A DNA stretch of 64,000 nt from Chaetoceros tenuissimus (Eukaryota; Bacillariophyta; Thalassiosirophyceae; Chaetocerotales; Chaetocerotaceae), in NCBI GenBank assembly GCA_021927905.1, contig BLLK01000075.1, positions 62,001 through 126,000 of the forward strand. Direction: 5' to 3'. A program made the position numbers and the translations under genes. Positions within the stretch are counted from its first letter, which is position 1, and each line of letters opens with the position of its first letter. This document shows, piece by piece, positions 28,748 through 39,215 of this stretch. The notes beneath the pieces are model-generated. The model was given only the letters and a program-made list of their open reading frames with translations. It was not told the origin of the DNA and ran no database searches.

Positions 28748-31741
28748 CTAAGACGAAGACATCTTTGCGCGTAGACGCATCATTTCCAATTCTTGTTCAA
28801 GTAAATCATCACCCTCCGTATCTAATTCAAGTCGAACTTGTCGCTCTAGTTCTTGTAAGCTCTTTCTTCTTGCTTGCCTTTCTTTCCTCTTTGCAGCAGC
28901 GTTACTCAATTTCTCTTCCAACTCGCGAATTCTCATTTGTCTATCCATGACCGGTTCTTCAGGAGTATCACATACATCCTCCTCTTCTACCATTGTAGAT
29001 TCCTGTTTAAGCTTGGCTTCAAGCTCCTGAATTCTTTTGTGTCTCTCTTCCCTTTGCCTTTCTTCTGACAGTTGAGTGCTTTCTACGAAAGGCTTCTCTG
29101 GTGGTACTACACATTCATCATTTTCAGACTTGAGCTTAGCCTCTAGCTCCTTAATTCTAAGATGCCTTTCCTCTCTTTTTCTTTCTTCGGATAATTCTAT
29201 GCTTTCTACAATAGGCTCCTCCGATGGCACTTCGCATTCATCAGTTTCCTCCACCACTGTTGCTGCAAACTTGAGCTTAGCCTCTAGCTCCCTAATTCTT
29301 CGATGTCTCTCTTCCCTCTGTTTATCAATTTCATCACGAGAAACCTCACATTCATCATCTACCATCTTATGGTTAAGCTTGGCCTCGTGCTCTTGGATTC
29401 GTCTGTGTCTTTGAATTCTCTTTTCAACTTCATCATCATCTATAGAACGAGGATTAGGATTAGAAACATTCATCTCAGATTGGATCTTTTCAGTTGCTAC
29501 TCCAGACATTTGCTGTTTGAATAGCTTTTCTTCCAGCTCTTTAATTCTTTGATGACGATCCTCGACTTCACTGAAAGTTTCCGCTGGTTTAGTCTTTTCA
29601 ACAACTTTTCTCGGCTCCTCTTTGAAGGTTCTTCTTTGCATGCGGATCTTTCTCTCCTTTACTTCAACTCTCCTTGGTTCCCTAGGAGCAAGAACATGTC
29701 TCATTTCATGAGTGCGTCGATTCATGTTGTTTGATCGAAGTACGTCAGGTCCAGCCAAGTCCTCCTCTGAAAGTGATTCAATCTTTCCCTCGTAGCTAGG
29801 CTTGGATGGAGCACCCATTTTGTTCATAGTGACAGTCTTGAACTCATTCTCAGATTGAGAGGTAGAAGGCTTGATTACTTCCTTTTTGAATTCTTTTGGA
29901 GGTTCAGGATAAGCAGGAGCAACAAATTCTTCCTTCTTTTCAATCTTTGCGTCAATGAATTCACCTTTCTCTTCCTTCTTCTCTTTTTCTACAGAATGAG
30001 AAGACATTGCTGGCATGTCTTGCAGTTTCACATTCGCTTCAGCTTCATCTCCCTCCTTCACTTCACACTTGACCTCTTTTTCTTTTCTACTGCTTTCCTT
30101 TCTATCGGCAATTTCTTTCTTTTGCAGCTTACGGATCACATCTCTGTTGTGCTTAATATGGACAGTGTCAACTTTTTCATAGTCACTGGTCTTTTCCTCA
30201 ATCATGCTTGCAATTCTTTGATCAACACGAGGAGTAGACATTACTTTTTTAGAATCTGCTTTCTTTGGATATGGGTCTGTTCTCAAAGAATGCTTCACTT
30301 CACTGGTACCCTTGATCTCGGCTTTTGGAGCTTCTACCTTTTCATCAGTAGAATTATCATCAATACCATCGGCTCCAAATGAATGATTAATTTCAGTGAT
30401 ACTCTTTTTCTCAGCTTTCAACATTGCCTCCTTTTTGTTAACTAGTTTTTCTCCAGAAATTACACTCTGCTCTCTCATGGAATGATTCACCTCATAGTTA
30501 TGTTTCTTTTCAACCAAGTATTCTTCGCCGTTGTCCATATCCATGTTGGTGATGCTAGGTTCTACTCTCAAGGAATGATTCACCTGATAGTTACGTTTCT
30601 TTTCTACAGAAGGCTCCTGGAAATGCGCATCCACGATTTGGTTTGGATCAAAGCCTCCACTACGCAAAGAATGTTGCACTTCAAGAGTTTCAATCACTTC
30701 ACATACGATATCAATCACTTGATCTTCGGATAACTTGTCAGCATTGCCATTTTCGTGATTATCAAAATCAATTGGTTCCAAGGGAGGTAACTCGGATAAG
30801 TCTTCCTGTACATCTACAAAGGAAGTAATGGTAAAGAGCTGTTCCACCTGTTTGTCACCTTCAAAATCAAGACTTGGTACAATTTCATGTTTACTCTCTG
30901 GAAGTAAAAACATGGATTTCGATCGAGGCATATCTGCATCCGCATGCTGTTTCAACTGTACCTTGCACTCTGGCAATAGAAACATTGGCTTCTTGGTTGC
31001 CAATGGTGCATTCAATGGCTTTGGTTTGGATACTTGATTCGCCATGACATATGTTTTTGGAGGACTGTAGTGAAACTGCGTTTTGACCGTTGGTGTCTCT
31101 CTTTCTTCCTGTGAACTTGTCTCATCTACTACAGATTTCTGAGAATTCAATCTAGCATCAAAATCATTCAATTGAGCCTTTGGATCAAATTTATATTCCA
31201 TCAATCTCCGATCCCAATCGTCCAACTGATGCTTCTCAAACGTCTCATAGCTAGTGTTGGAGCTAGAGGACCGTTCCTTTTCCTTTAGATTATCCTGAGC
31301 CCTCTGTAACAAACGGATAACTTCATCAATCACCTCCACTTCACGGGTATAATCTCTATCCTTGATTTGATTCACAATCTCGAGTAAATCCTTCATCTGA
31401 TACTCTTGTTGTAAATTATTAAATTGTTGCTTCATCATGGAATCTAAAATATCAGACGCATGTCCTAGTTCTGGATGATCATTCAGAAAAGTCTGTTTCA
31501 CTTTTGAAAACTCCTTGTTGAGAGAAGAAGCCTCCTGTTGGACATTATTCAGAAATTCAAATGTTTTCTTGGATGCTTGGAAGAAATCTTGAACTGCATC
31601 ATTTGTTTGGAAATGATTGTTGACGGTCCAAAGAGATATTGAGGGAGAGTTTCTTTTTATGTGATGAGGAACAACTGTAAATGACTCTACAGACGAAGCA
31701 GCAATGACTGCTGCTACTAATGATGGTGTGTAGTGTACCAT
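28748..31741 (-). CDS. Plastid-targeted coiled-coil protein with two repeat regions
   Basis: 997 aa. The N-terminus 'SLVAAVIAASSVESFTVVP' is a signal peptide with predicted cleavage before Phe, followed by basic/Ser residues: the diatom bipartite plastid-targeting pattern. Residues ~45-150 are helical. The middle carries at least five copies of a 'xxxEVNHSLR' motif ('YQVNHSLRVEP', 'YEVNHSMREQS', 'TEINHSFGADG', 'SEVKHSLRTDP', 'EVQHSLRSGG'). The C-terminal third has about seven repeats of 'ERHRRIRELEAKLK', a charged coiled coil. It is highly charged throughout with no enzymatic domain. A structural or scaffolding role in the plastid is inference. It converges with the La-motif gene, about 320 nt apart. 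Confidence 0.7.
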   Translation of the reverse strand: MVHYTPSLVAAVIAASSVESFTVVPHHIKRNSPSISLWTVNNHFQTNDAVQDFFQASKKTFEFLNNVQQEASSLNKEFSKVKQTFLNDHPELGHASDILDSMMKQQFNNLQQEYQMKDLLEIVNQIKDRDYTREVEVIDEVIRLLQRAQDNLKEKERSSSSNTSYETFEKHQLDDWDRRLMEYKFDPKAQLNDFDARLNSQKSVVDETSSQEERETPTVKTQFHYSPPKTYVMANQVSKPKPLNAPLATKKPMFLLPECKVQLKQHADADMPRSKSMFLLPESKHEIVPSLDFEGDKQVEQLFTITSFVDVQEDLSELPPLEPIDFDNHENGNADKLSEDQVIDIVCEVIETLEVQHSLRSGGFDPNQIVDAHFQEPSVEKKRNYQVNHSLRVEPSITNMDMDNGEEYLVEKKHNYEVNHSMREQSVISGEKLVNKKEAMLKAEKKSITEINHSFGADGIDDNSTDEKVEAPKAEIKGTSEVKHSLRTDPYPKKADSKKVMSTPRVDQRIASMIEEKTSDYEKVDTVHIKHNRDVIRKLQKKEIADRKESSRKEKEVKCEVKEGDEAEANVKLQDMPAMSSHSVEKEKKEEKGEFIDAKIEKKEEFVAPAYPEPPKEFKKEVIKPSTSQSENEFKTVTMNKMGAPSKPSYEGKIESLSEEDLAGPDVLRSNNMNRRTHEMRHVLAPREPRRVEVKERKIRMQRRTFKEEPRKVVEKTKPAETFSEVEDRHQRIKELEEKLFKQQMSGVATEKIQSEMNVSNPNPRSIDDDEVEKRIQRHRRIQEHEAKLNHKMVDDECEVSRDEIDKQREERHRRIRELEAKLKFAATVVEETDECEVPSEEPIVESIELSEERKREERHLRIKELEAKLKSENDECVVPPEKPFVESTQLSEERQREERHKRIQELEAKLKQESTMVEEEDVCDTPEEPVMDRQMRIRELEEKLSNAAAKRKERQARRKSLQELERQVRLELDTEGDDLLEQELEMMRLRAKMSSS

Positions 31742-33271
31742 TGCTGTTATATATTATATAGAAATGGAAGGGATCAAAAGTACAACTGCAGTGAATAATG
31801 ATTGTTGCAATTGTTCTTTGCAAAGTGACAGTTTTTTCGTTACATAATTTTTACGGTTGGTGCACAAGATGCAGATGGGACTAACTGTGCATTGGCTCAC
31901 TACGGCTGGATTTGTACGGACAGACGTACCGGAAACTCATCTTTCCGTGTTGGATTCCGTGGGAATGCACATTCCGTACTTACGTTCCGTATGCAGTTGT
32001 GATTACATATTTTTAGCAGTAAATTTACACATTTTTGTCTCGTTGATTTTTTTGTCTTTTTCCTGTAGGTACTATGATGGTATATGTGAAAATGTGTTGA
32101 ATTGTTTCTCCGAAACATATCAACAAGCTTTACACCTTCCCTTCTTATCGCAACGAAAACAACGCCAATGGTACCTTAATGAGCCCAAATCTTATTCATT
32201 TGAATATATATATATTTAATATTTTAGATTTAGATACATTATAACGTTGATTAGTGGTGCTACTTATGTTATGCTTACATGTTATGATGTGAGACGAATG
32301 CAGATGCAAAGATGGGACTAAATGTCGTACATGTGAGCTAAATGTATGTATATGATGACGTCATTAGTTTGTTTTAGTATTTGACGACACTACTTTCTTA
32401 GAAAATCTTGTACCTTAACACTTCTTTTAACGGCTACTATGACACTCTCAATATTACCGTTTTTTCAGTGAAAAAACGAGAAATATGATATGTCTAATGT
32501 TGTGAGGCTATTTGTGGTAATGCGTCGTGTACTGCACCAAGAGAATCGAAAGTAAACAGAGCTAATAGAACTGAATAGCTTTAATGAACCACTTGAATAA
32601 TTACTTTGGCAAATATTTATTGTTTCGTGTAGCCACAAAAGATATGAGAGATGAGCAATTCTAAACTCTTCGTTTGTTTCTCTTGCTTATTCATGTTACC
32701 CCTACCTTCACTTATATATATTGCTCTGATGATTAAACTTTATGTTTGTTCAGTTCCACGCTTTGTTTTCCTAAATAGAGTATTTATGTAGAGCGCATAG
32801 TATGCAGATTGAAAATTGAAACAATACTATCATGCATTGTGATGCACCTAGTCTAGCTAGTGGTCTGACATTATGTATGCATATGTGTTTAATAGAAGGA
32901 AGCCGTCGTAGAAGAGTAGTTCTGTCATATCTATTCCACTAGGTCGCTTTGAGCGCGGAAGTCCTTTCATATCTCTTCATTCGTATTAGGAACATGCATT
33001 TTGTATGCTTGTAATGCTCAATGCTGAAAAAGTTCGGCCTTCTTACTAGGAAGTTGTTGATTTTCTGAGGAGGTTTCCTATGCGTGCATTTTCCTTTTTC
33101 CTCCATTCTACATCCAATTTGAACTCGATGTTAAGACGAAAAAGTGCCAAAAAGATATAAAAGATTTGTAAAATTGATTGTTACATGTATATTATAAAAA
33201 TGATTATCAATCTTTTGTGCAGTGCACTAGTGATGAGATTCAAATGCTTCAGGTTGATCTGATAGATTGCT
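31742..33271. other. Long gene-free stretch
   Basis: About 1.5 kb. It has a perfect TGACGTCA at 32356-32363, short AT-rich runs, and a 120-codon ORF at 31857-32219 with no recognisable features that I do not call. No RNA gene seen. Confidence 0.4.
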
Positions 33272-34233
33272 TTAACTGTATCGAGTAGTGTACCAACGAC
33301 CGAGCCATTTGTTTCCTCCCAGATGGATTTTGTAGTTGTCGCGTTGAGAAGTCCTTTTGACCAAGAATATGTACTCCAAAGCAGCTAATAGAACAACTGC
33401 AACGGTTAAACATACAATTGATTGATGAACTGATGCTACGGAACTGAAACCACTGAGATTTGCAATGAAACTGGGATCTGAAGTAATGCAAGAAACCAAA
33501 CTTAGACACTGATCTTCGCTGGGTTTTGTATGTTCCATTACACTTAATTGCGATCCAGAAACGCCATAGAATGTCATACTCAAGTACATTACCCATCGCA
33601 GATAAATTGGAACCTTTGACGGATTGACAAAAAATCCTGAACAGATCAAACTCAAAAAATGTTTATGGAATATATGCCTGAAACCGATTGATAGCTCTTT
33701 AGGGTCGCACATAGAGTTTTTCCAAATTGCAAAGTTGAAATAGTGAGCATGATGCAAAATAGATTTACATTCCAAAATGGATTCCAGTTCCAGCTGAATG
33801 TTGCAAACGCAAGAGTCAGAGAGACTATAAGTGAGATGATGGGGATAAACATCATTTGAATTGTTGATGCGATTTGATATGAGAGACAAGAAATTCGTTT
33901 ATCTTCCAAGTCCCACATGTGAGCTTCCAACATTCGCCAAGTCATTATCAATCGCGTTTGAAATCAGATAGATGGCACAAGAGTAAAGGTTGATGTAATT
34001 AGAAAAGCTAGAATGAATATCGTCAAAAGAGTAAGTTTTATCAAGAATTTGAAATAAAGTTTACGTGACGCTTCAGATTTTAGGATATCAATGATTTTTG
34101 TATCAAAGACACCATTGTGAGAACTTATAGAGGTATCAGATATTGTGTTACGAGCGAAGGTAATGAAGGAATTATCGAGCGTTCTTTTGACTTTCATATA
34201 GTTCATGATGTCAGGGATAACAACGTGATGCAC
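33272..34233 (-). pseudogene. Degenerate ABCG-type (ABC-2) transporter membrane domain
   Basis: Minus-strand pieces in two frames. 34233-33964 gives a helix ('FLIKLTLLTIFILAFLITST') and a TGA. The same frame continues at 33951 with 'MLEAHMWDLEDKRISCLSYQ' and further membrane segments. A frameshift near 33690 leads to 'LSLICSGFFVNPSKVPIYLR' and 'WVMYLSMTFYGVSG', then a last helix ('VCLTVAVVLLAALEYIFLV') ending at 33272. The 'GFFVNPSxIPxYLRWxxYLS' signature is characteristic of ABCG half-transporters. No nucleotide-binding domain lies upstream in the window. With one in-frame stop, one frameshift and the missing ATPase part, this is a decayed fragment. Confidence 0.6.
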
Positions 34234-34687
34234 TCAATGCTTCTTCTTCTGTCACGTTTCTTGTAGAGGCACAAAGGAGATCGACAATTTATGATTCTCA
34301 TATTACAGCGAGAGAATTACTCGTGAGATAGCAATAGGCGAAATCGTTGGAAATGATATAAATGAGTTTCGTTATTGTATTGCCATTCAGTGTGGAGTAA
34401 TTACATCCCAAGTTGGTTCGAATAGTCTTCTCAGAAAGTTTAATTTACCTCAATATCTAAAAATCATCGACCTCATCATCACACAATGATCAATATATGC
34501 CATTCATACCCTTATCTTAATTGGAATCAGCACAATTTCATTATTCAATTTTACTTTTCTAAACAAGCATGTTTGCTTCCACAAATAATTCATAGTCAAT
34601 AGATCGAATAGTGAATCAACCCACGATAAACTCTGTCGCAAGCTCCCCTAGTCCTGCTACTATTTCCCTTTTTCCCATTACAGCTCA

Positions 34688-35056
34688 TCAGAAAAGAGGG
34701 GCAAGAGCACCAATAAGAATTCCGAAACATAGTAGACATATGCCAATCCCTAGAACGACCTTATTTGGTTTATATTCACAACAAGAAGTCGTCCAAATAG
34801 AAGTGGTACTACTTCTTGGAGTCAATTTATCACAAGTCATCTCAAGAGGATCAGTTAGTTCCAACGAAAGGCGTCTGCTTTGGAAACTCTCATCTTGAGA
34901 ATATTCTAGGGAAGATACTTCTTCTTGTTCTTCTTCATCTTCTGGCAATGGGGTTTCGATATTGTCCTCTGTTTGGAGATTTAGAATTGCAACATCGATA
35001 TCACCCGAAGTGAGGCTCTTGTTGCTACGACGAAATGTGGAGTCTACTTCTTCCAT
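34688..35056 (-). CDS. Small C-terminally anchored membrane protein, hypothetical
   Basis: 122 aa. A hydrophilic, acidic region ('PLPEDEEEQEEVSSLEYSQD', about 53-72) is followed by one C-terminal transmembrane helix ('VVLGIGICLLCFGILIGALA') and no lumenal tail, the layout of a tail-anchored protein. No family recognised. Clear start and composition unlike chance ORFs, but there is no homology support. Confidence 0.4.
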   Translation of the reverse strand: MEEVDSTFRRSNKSLTSGDIDVAILNLQTEDNIETPLPEDEEEQEEVSSLEYSQDESFQSRRLSLELTDPLEMTCDKLTPRSSTTSIWTTSCCEYKPNKVVLGIGICLLCFGILIGALAPLF

Positions 35057-36456
35057 CCTAGTATCTAATGATATTCTCTTTACTTCTTGTGAAAAGTTGA
35101 TGTGTGCAAGGAAGTTACTACGTCGCTGTCGCCCTCTCTCATCGAAAAGGTCATTGCAAATTTAATGTTTTAGTCTTGCTTTTTGGAATTTAGCTTCAAC
35201 TTCCCTTTGTTTGTTGCATCAAACGAGAAATAGAAAGCAACTCCTATTCAAATTGTTATGGAATTCTTCGGAATTGCGAAGGAGTTTAGATCTAGAATGG
35301 TACTTGATGTCTATACAATCGCAAATATTGCATTCAATGTGTTCATAGTGCCATCATGACAATGATGGCCTCGTGAATTTTAGAAATTAATTGCACAGAA
35401 TTCTTTGCTTACAAAGCAAGTCACTATCTAGCAACTTCATCTCATAGAGTTGCAAATGCCTTGTATGGTGAAGAAATACACGAAGATCATTTTCGATTCC
35501 GTCCATTTAGAACAAGATCATATCGTTCTTGGCAATTTAATCACTCCTAGCAATGAAGAATTTAGATAAGCAAGGAACAGCTAAAACTGAGAGGAGCCGA
35601 GCCATCAGCCATGATGCATGCATCATCTCGTATAAATGAATTCCTTTTTAAAAGAGACTAGTATATCAATCTGAAGATAAGCTTCCTTTCTCTTTGATAG
35701 ATCTGGAATAATATAGGCGAAAGAACTATTTTGATCAAAGAGGAGTCCGCACCATAGGAAAAAATGAAGCCTTTTCAAAATCGGACCATTTACATTTCGA
35801 ACAATGGTACAATACGGTGCTAAAGCTACAATACTCATATTACTACAGAAATGAAACTTTCAAAAGTGTACACTGTTCCCGATGCGAGTGACGTACTTTT
35901 AGCTAAACTCTTACTTACACCATGCCTCTTCATATTACACCAGTCAGAAAGATTGTTTGAAACACAGCAGAAGGTCAAAGAAAAGCCTGGTAAATCCATA
36001 TAGACTTATAATCAAGCTACGATGAGTATGCAAACTATTTCAGTAAGAATGTATGCCTCAGTGTAGTCCATGCTCTTTGAACTGACTTTTATTAAGCCTC
36101 CTACTCGTAACACCTCTGTATTAGATCCGTTTCATTTACATAGAGGTGGCAGCTGAAGGCCGGAGAAACTTGTTTGAAAGGTGATTGAACATTAAGTGTG
36201 AGAAGGCCGGAACATGTAAATCAATCGTTGAACGATGTTCAAAATATCATTTCTTCTGCCTGTTTTGAGTACAAAAGTAATGCATATTATGACATATTTA
36301 GATAGTGTACGAAGAGAAGTTCCGCCTCCTGTTAGGAAGATGATGTTTGCCGGGAAAGGAAAGCAGATGCTTTGATAGGGGATGTTGGATTTTACCTACT
36401 GATTCAGACAAACATCACAAAACAATTGAAACATATCTCTTTGACCTTTTGTAAAC
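35057..36456. other. Long gene-free stretch upstream of the HSF genes
   Basis: About 1.4 kb with only short, unconvincing ORFs. A CACCTCTGTA...ACATAGAGGTG inverted repeat (about 36110-36150) could form a hairpin. Otherwise nothing supported. Confidence 0.4.
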
Positions 36457-37599
36457 ATGAACTTTGATCGCCAGCTAAAGAGAAACATCAATAGACTCGA
36501 AGGTGTTCAAGATGAAAAATCTACTTTTATGCATTCTGCTGAACAATTACATCTTCCTATGCGAACGTCATACTATTCTTCAGCAACATATTCTAGAATA
36601 AAAGATACTCCGTCGTCAAGATCGAAGGAGAAGGTCAGTGAAAAAAGAAAGCAGAGAGAAGATAAAGATGTACCCGTCATCTGTACAAAAGGAGGCGTAA
36701 AAGTTCCGTTCCCTGTGAAGCTCATGGATCTTCTGAACCTCATCGATACGAAAGAACCTCAACTTGCATCCATCATCTCTTGGCAGCCCTCTGGTGAGAG
36801 CTTCAAAGTACGAGATAAGAAACGATTTGAGAAGGAAGTACAAAGCCATTTCTTTACTCAGACCAATTATACAAGCTTTCGACGTCAATTGAATCTTTGG
36901 GGCTTCAAGAGAATCGATGACAAGCATAGTGAGGATTGTGGAGCTTACTTACATCCAATGTTTAAGCGAAATGATATGTACGCTTGTCGATTGATGAGAC
37001 GTTTGAGTCGTAGTAAGGATTCAACAAGTCAAGATACTGCCAAATCGCTTGCTTCCAAGTTAACGAGCTCGTCAAAGAATTCTGCCAAAGTTTCAAAAGC
37101 TAGAAGAGTTTCTTCTACTATCTCCAATAAGAAGAACAATGATACCACGCCAAGCCCTGATGAAATTGTTCAAGTCAAGCTTCCCACAATTGTCTCTCCT
37201 ATGAATAAAGAAGAGAAATGTATGCACTTTAGTGAAAAGAGAGCAAGGAGAGTCTCTGAGAAGAGTAATATCTCTTATTGGAGTGATGAGGAACAAGATC
37301 ATATTTCGTCATCTACTCGTACTATCCGTCAAGGGAACCTCACTAATGATGCATGTCGAAAGATATCTATGGATTTGAGTCATTCATCTCCTTCTTGCTC
37401 CTCATTTTCATTAGATACTTGTCAATATTCTCAGTCTCTGCAAGAAAATGACTTGGAGCCTATTGTAGATGTCAAGGAATGTACGCTTCCTCGCAAAGCA
37501 ATGATTCTGTTCTTGGTTCATGCTATGCAGGAGAGTGACTACTTTCAGACTGAGGAGCCTACTAGTTGTCATGATACTTTCGATCAATTTGTTTGGTAA
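36457..37599 (+). CDS. Heat-shock-factor-type transcription factor 1 of 4
   Basis: 380 aa. An HSF-type DNA-binding domain spans about residues 85-185. It has 'FPVKLMDLLNLID', 'IISWQPSGESFKV', 'FFTQTNYTSFRRQLNLWGFK' (recognition helix; Trp replaces the Tyr of the usual QLNxYGF) and 'YLHPMFKRNDMYACRLMRR'. Diatoms have an expanded HSF family, which predicts a nuclear sequence-specific regulator. After a Ser/Lys-rich linker, the C-terminus 'EPIVDVKECTLPRKAM...' is shared with the other three copies and may be an activation or interaction segment. No obvious heptad-repeat trimerisation region is visible. First and most divergent of the four same-strand HSF genes. Confidence 0.9.
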   Translation: MNFDRQLKRNINRLEGVQDEKSTFMHSAEQLHLPMRTSYYSSATYSRIKDTPSSRSKEKVSEKRKQREDKDVPVICTKGGVKVPFPVKLMDLLNLIDTKEPQLASIISWQPSGESFKVRDKKRFEKEVQSHFFTQTNYTSFRRQLNLWGFKRIDDKHSEDCGAYLHPMFKRNDMYACRLMRRLSRSKDSTSQDTAKSLASKLTSSSKNSAKVSKARRVSSTISNKKNNDTTPSPDEIVQVKLPTIVSPMNKEEKCMHFSEKRARRVSEKSNISYWSDEEQDHISSSTRTIRQGNLTNDACRKISMDLSHSSPSCSSFSLDTCQYSQSLQENDLEPIVDVKECTLPRKAMILFLVHAMQESDYFQTEEPTSCHDTFDQFVW

Positions 37600-37685
37600 C
37601 ATTTTTTTCTCGCTCCAATTTTGATACGATTTTGCTTTTTAAAACCAAAAGGAGGCATCGTGTTTTCTTTCTATGAATCAACTTA

Positions 37686-38274
37686 GTGAGAATGCAGGCT
37701 TCGAGATATGTAATGCTAAGAGATAGATGGAGAGAAGCTCTTTCACATAACGACTTACGATTTTGTAGTAATACATCCGCAATAGGCATAGGCTCATACC
37801 ACCTAAAAGAAAACCTAATCAAACTAAAGAAAGAGGATGACTGCTTACTCGAAATTGCTGACAGTCCTGATCGTCCCAATGGTCACCGGGTCAATCTCGT
37901 TTGTGAGGACAATCCTTTACAGGGTTTCTTTTTCATTCTAGTTTACTCAAGGCCTCATGTACAGTCTATCCAGAATAGGAATCCAGAGTTGAACTGGCTG
38001 GTTTCAAGCATTTGCTCTAGCTTTCAAGGCTGGTGGAGATAATGACTTTGGCGACGACCAACTAGAAGTAGTCGATAGAGAAGGTATTGATGCTCCTCGT
38101 CTTCGAGACTCAGAACGTGAACGAAGACAAGAGATTGTTAGACAACAATTCAAACGAAAGTCTGTCACTTTCAAACCTTATTCTTTTGATGCAATGGTAA
38201 AAAAGGAGGGAGTAGATTATGAAAGTAATGAAAATTCTCTTTTTGGGTTAGACGACGAAGAAAGAGCATCTTGA
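37686..38274 (+). pseudogene. Unrecognised coding debris in two frames
   Basis: 37686-38042 is open in one frame (includes 'LIKLKKEDDCLLEIADSPDR'). An overlapping +1 frame, 37993-38274, reads 'FKAGGDNDFGDDQLEVVDRE', then 'RRQEIVRQQFKRKSVTFKPY', ending at TGA. The composition is protein-like but no family is recognised. It may be a decayed gene or an exon pair lying between HSF1 and the HSF relic. Confidence 0.35.
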
Positions 38275-38296
38275 CTTGTTTGTCATCCTTGATTTT

Positions 38297-38395
38297 GAAC
38301 CTATTGTAGATGTAAAAGAATGTATGCTTCCTTACAAGGCAATGGTTCTGTTCTTGGCCAATGCTATACAGGAGAGTGACTACATTCAGACTTAG
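38297..38395 (+). pseudogene. Relic of an HSF gene C-terminus
   Basis: 33 codons including TAG, encoding 'EPIVDVKECMLPYKAMVLFL' and a few more residues. This is clearly homologous to the C-terminal tail of HSF1 ('EPIVDVKECTLPRKAMILFL'). No DNA-binding domain precedes it, so it is the leftover of a deleted HSF copy. Confidence 0.75.
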
Positions 38396-39215
38396 CTTAC
38401 TAGGCTATAAGTCGCTGTTCTTCTTATCCTTATCAAAGCTTTACCTCGTTCCATATTGGATATCATGACTCCATGTCTTCTGCCTTTAGATGCGTTACTA
38501 TTTTTCATCTCTACAAAATGCTAAGGCGAACACAGCGAACAATTTGTTGTTATTTCTAAAAGAATATTTTTATGAAGTAGTGTTCCTCTAGAATTTTCAT
38601 TTAAACTATAGTATTTGTCACATTCTATGTATCTCCTGCTGCTTTCTTGTTCTAGCTAGTGAGTATGTACAATTGATAGATAATCATAGCTAAGAAAGGT
38701 GCATGTGAAGAAATTCAGCACTGATGCATGCTTCTTCTCGGGAGAGCGATAGATCACGAAGTACACGTGTTTTGCACGCATACCATTCTCTTGTTCTTTT
38801 GTTCTTCGACTCCCTCGACATCTACAACATTCTCTTTAGTAGTCGTCGCCCCCGTTTTCATTTGAAATTTGAGGTATACGTAAAACCGTCGAGAAGAACA
38901 ACAAGTCAGCTTCTCTTGCTGACATCAGCACGTACTTGTCAAAAGACATGAAAATCATCTCACATTTGTCTATTTTTCCTCTTGACATTTGAAACTGAAG
39001 AATCTTGAGTACAAAAAACACCAAAACTTCAAACGGCATTCCTACTTTCTTCAGAAAGGGGGAAAGTCTAAGCAGTGACGTCGTGGCGATCGAGGCAAAA
39101 TTCCACTGCAGGCTGGATAGGGGTAGTTTGTCGGGGTAGTTTTATCAACAAAAGTGCTCAGCTTTATTTCATCATCCATATTTTTTTGATAAAACATTAC
39201 ATTTAGTAGTATACA
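38396..39215. other. Intergenic region upstream of HSF2
   Basis: About 820 nt holding the promoter of HSF2, with a TGACGTCG near 39076. No gene supported. Confidence 0.4.

Noticed and set aside
31857-32219. 120-codon ORF in the long gap after the plastid coiled-coil gene
   Set aside because: No recognisable domain or signal and a composition like translated AT-rich intergenic DNA.
35623-35838. 71-codon minus-strand ORF in the gap before HSF1
   Set aside because: Short, no features, and similar in quality to other chance ORFs in AT-rich sequence.
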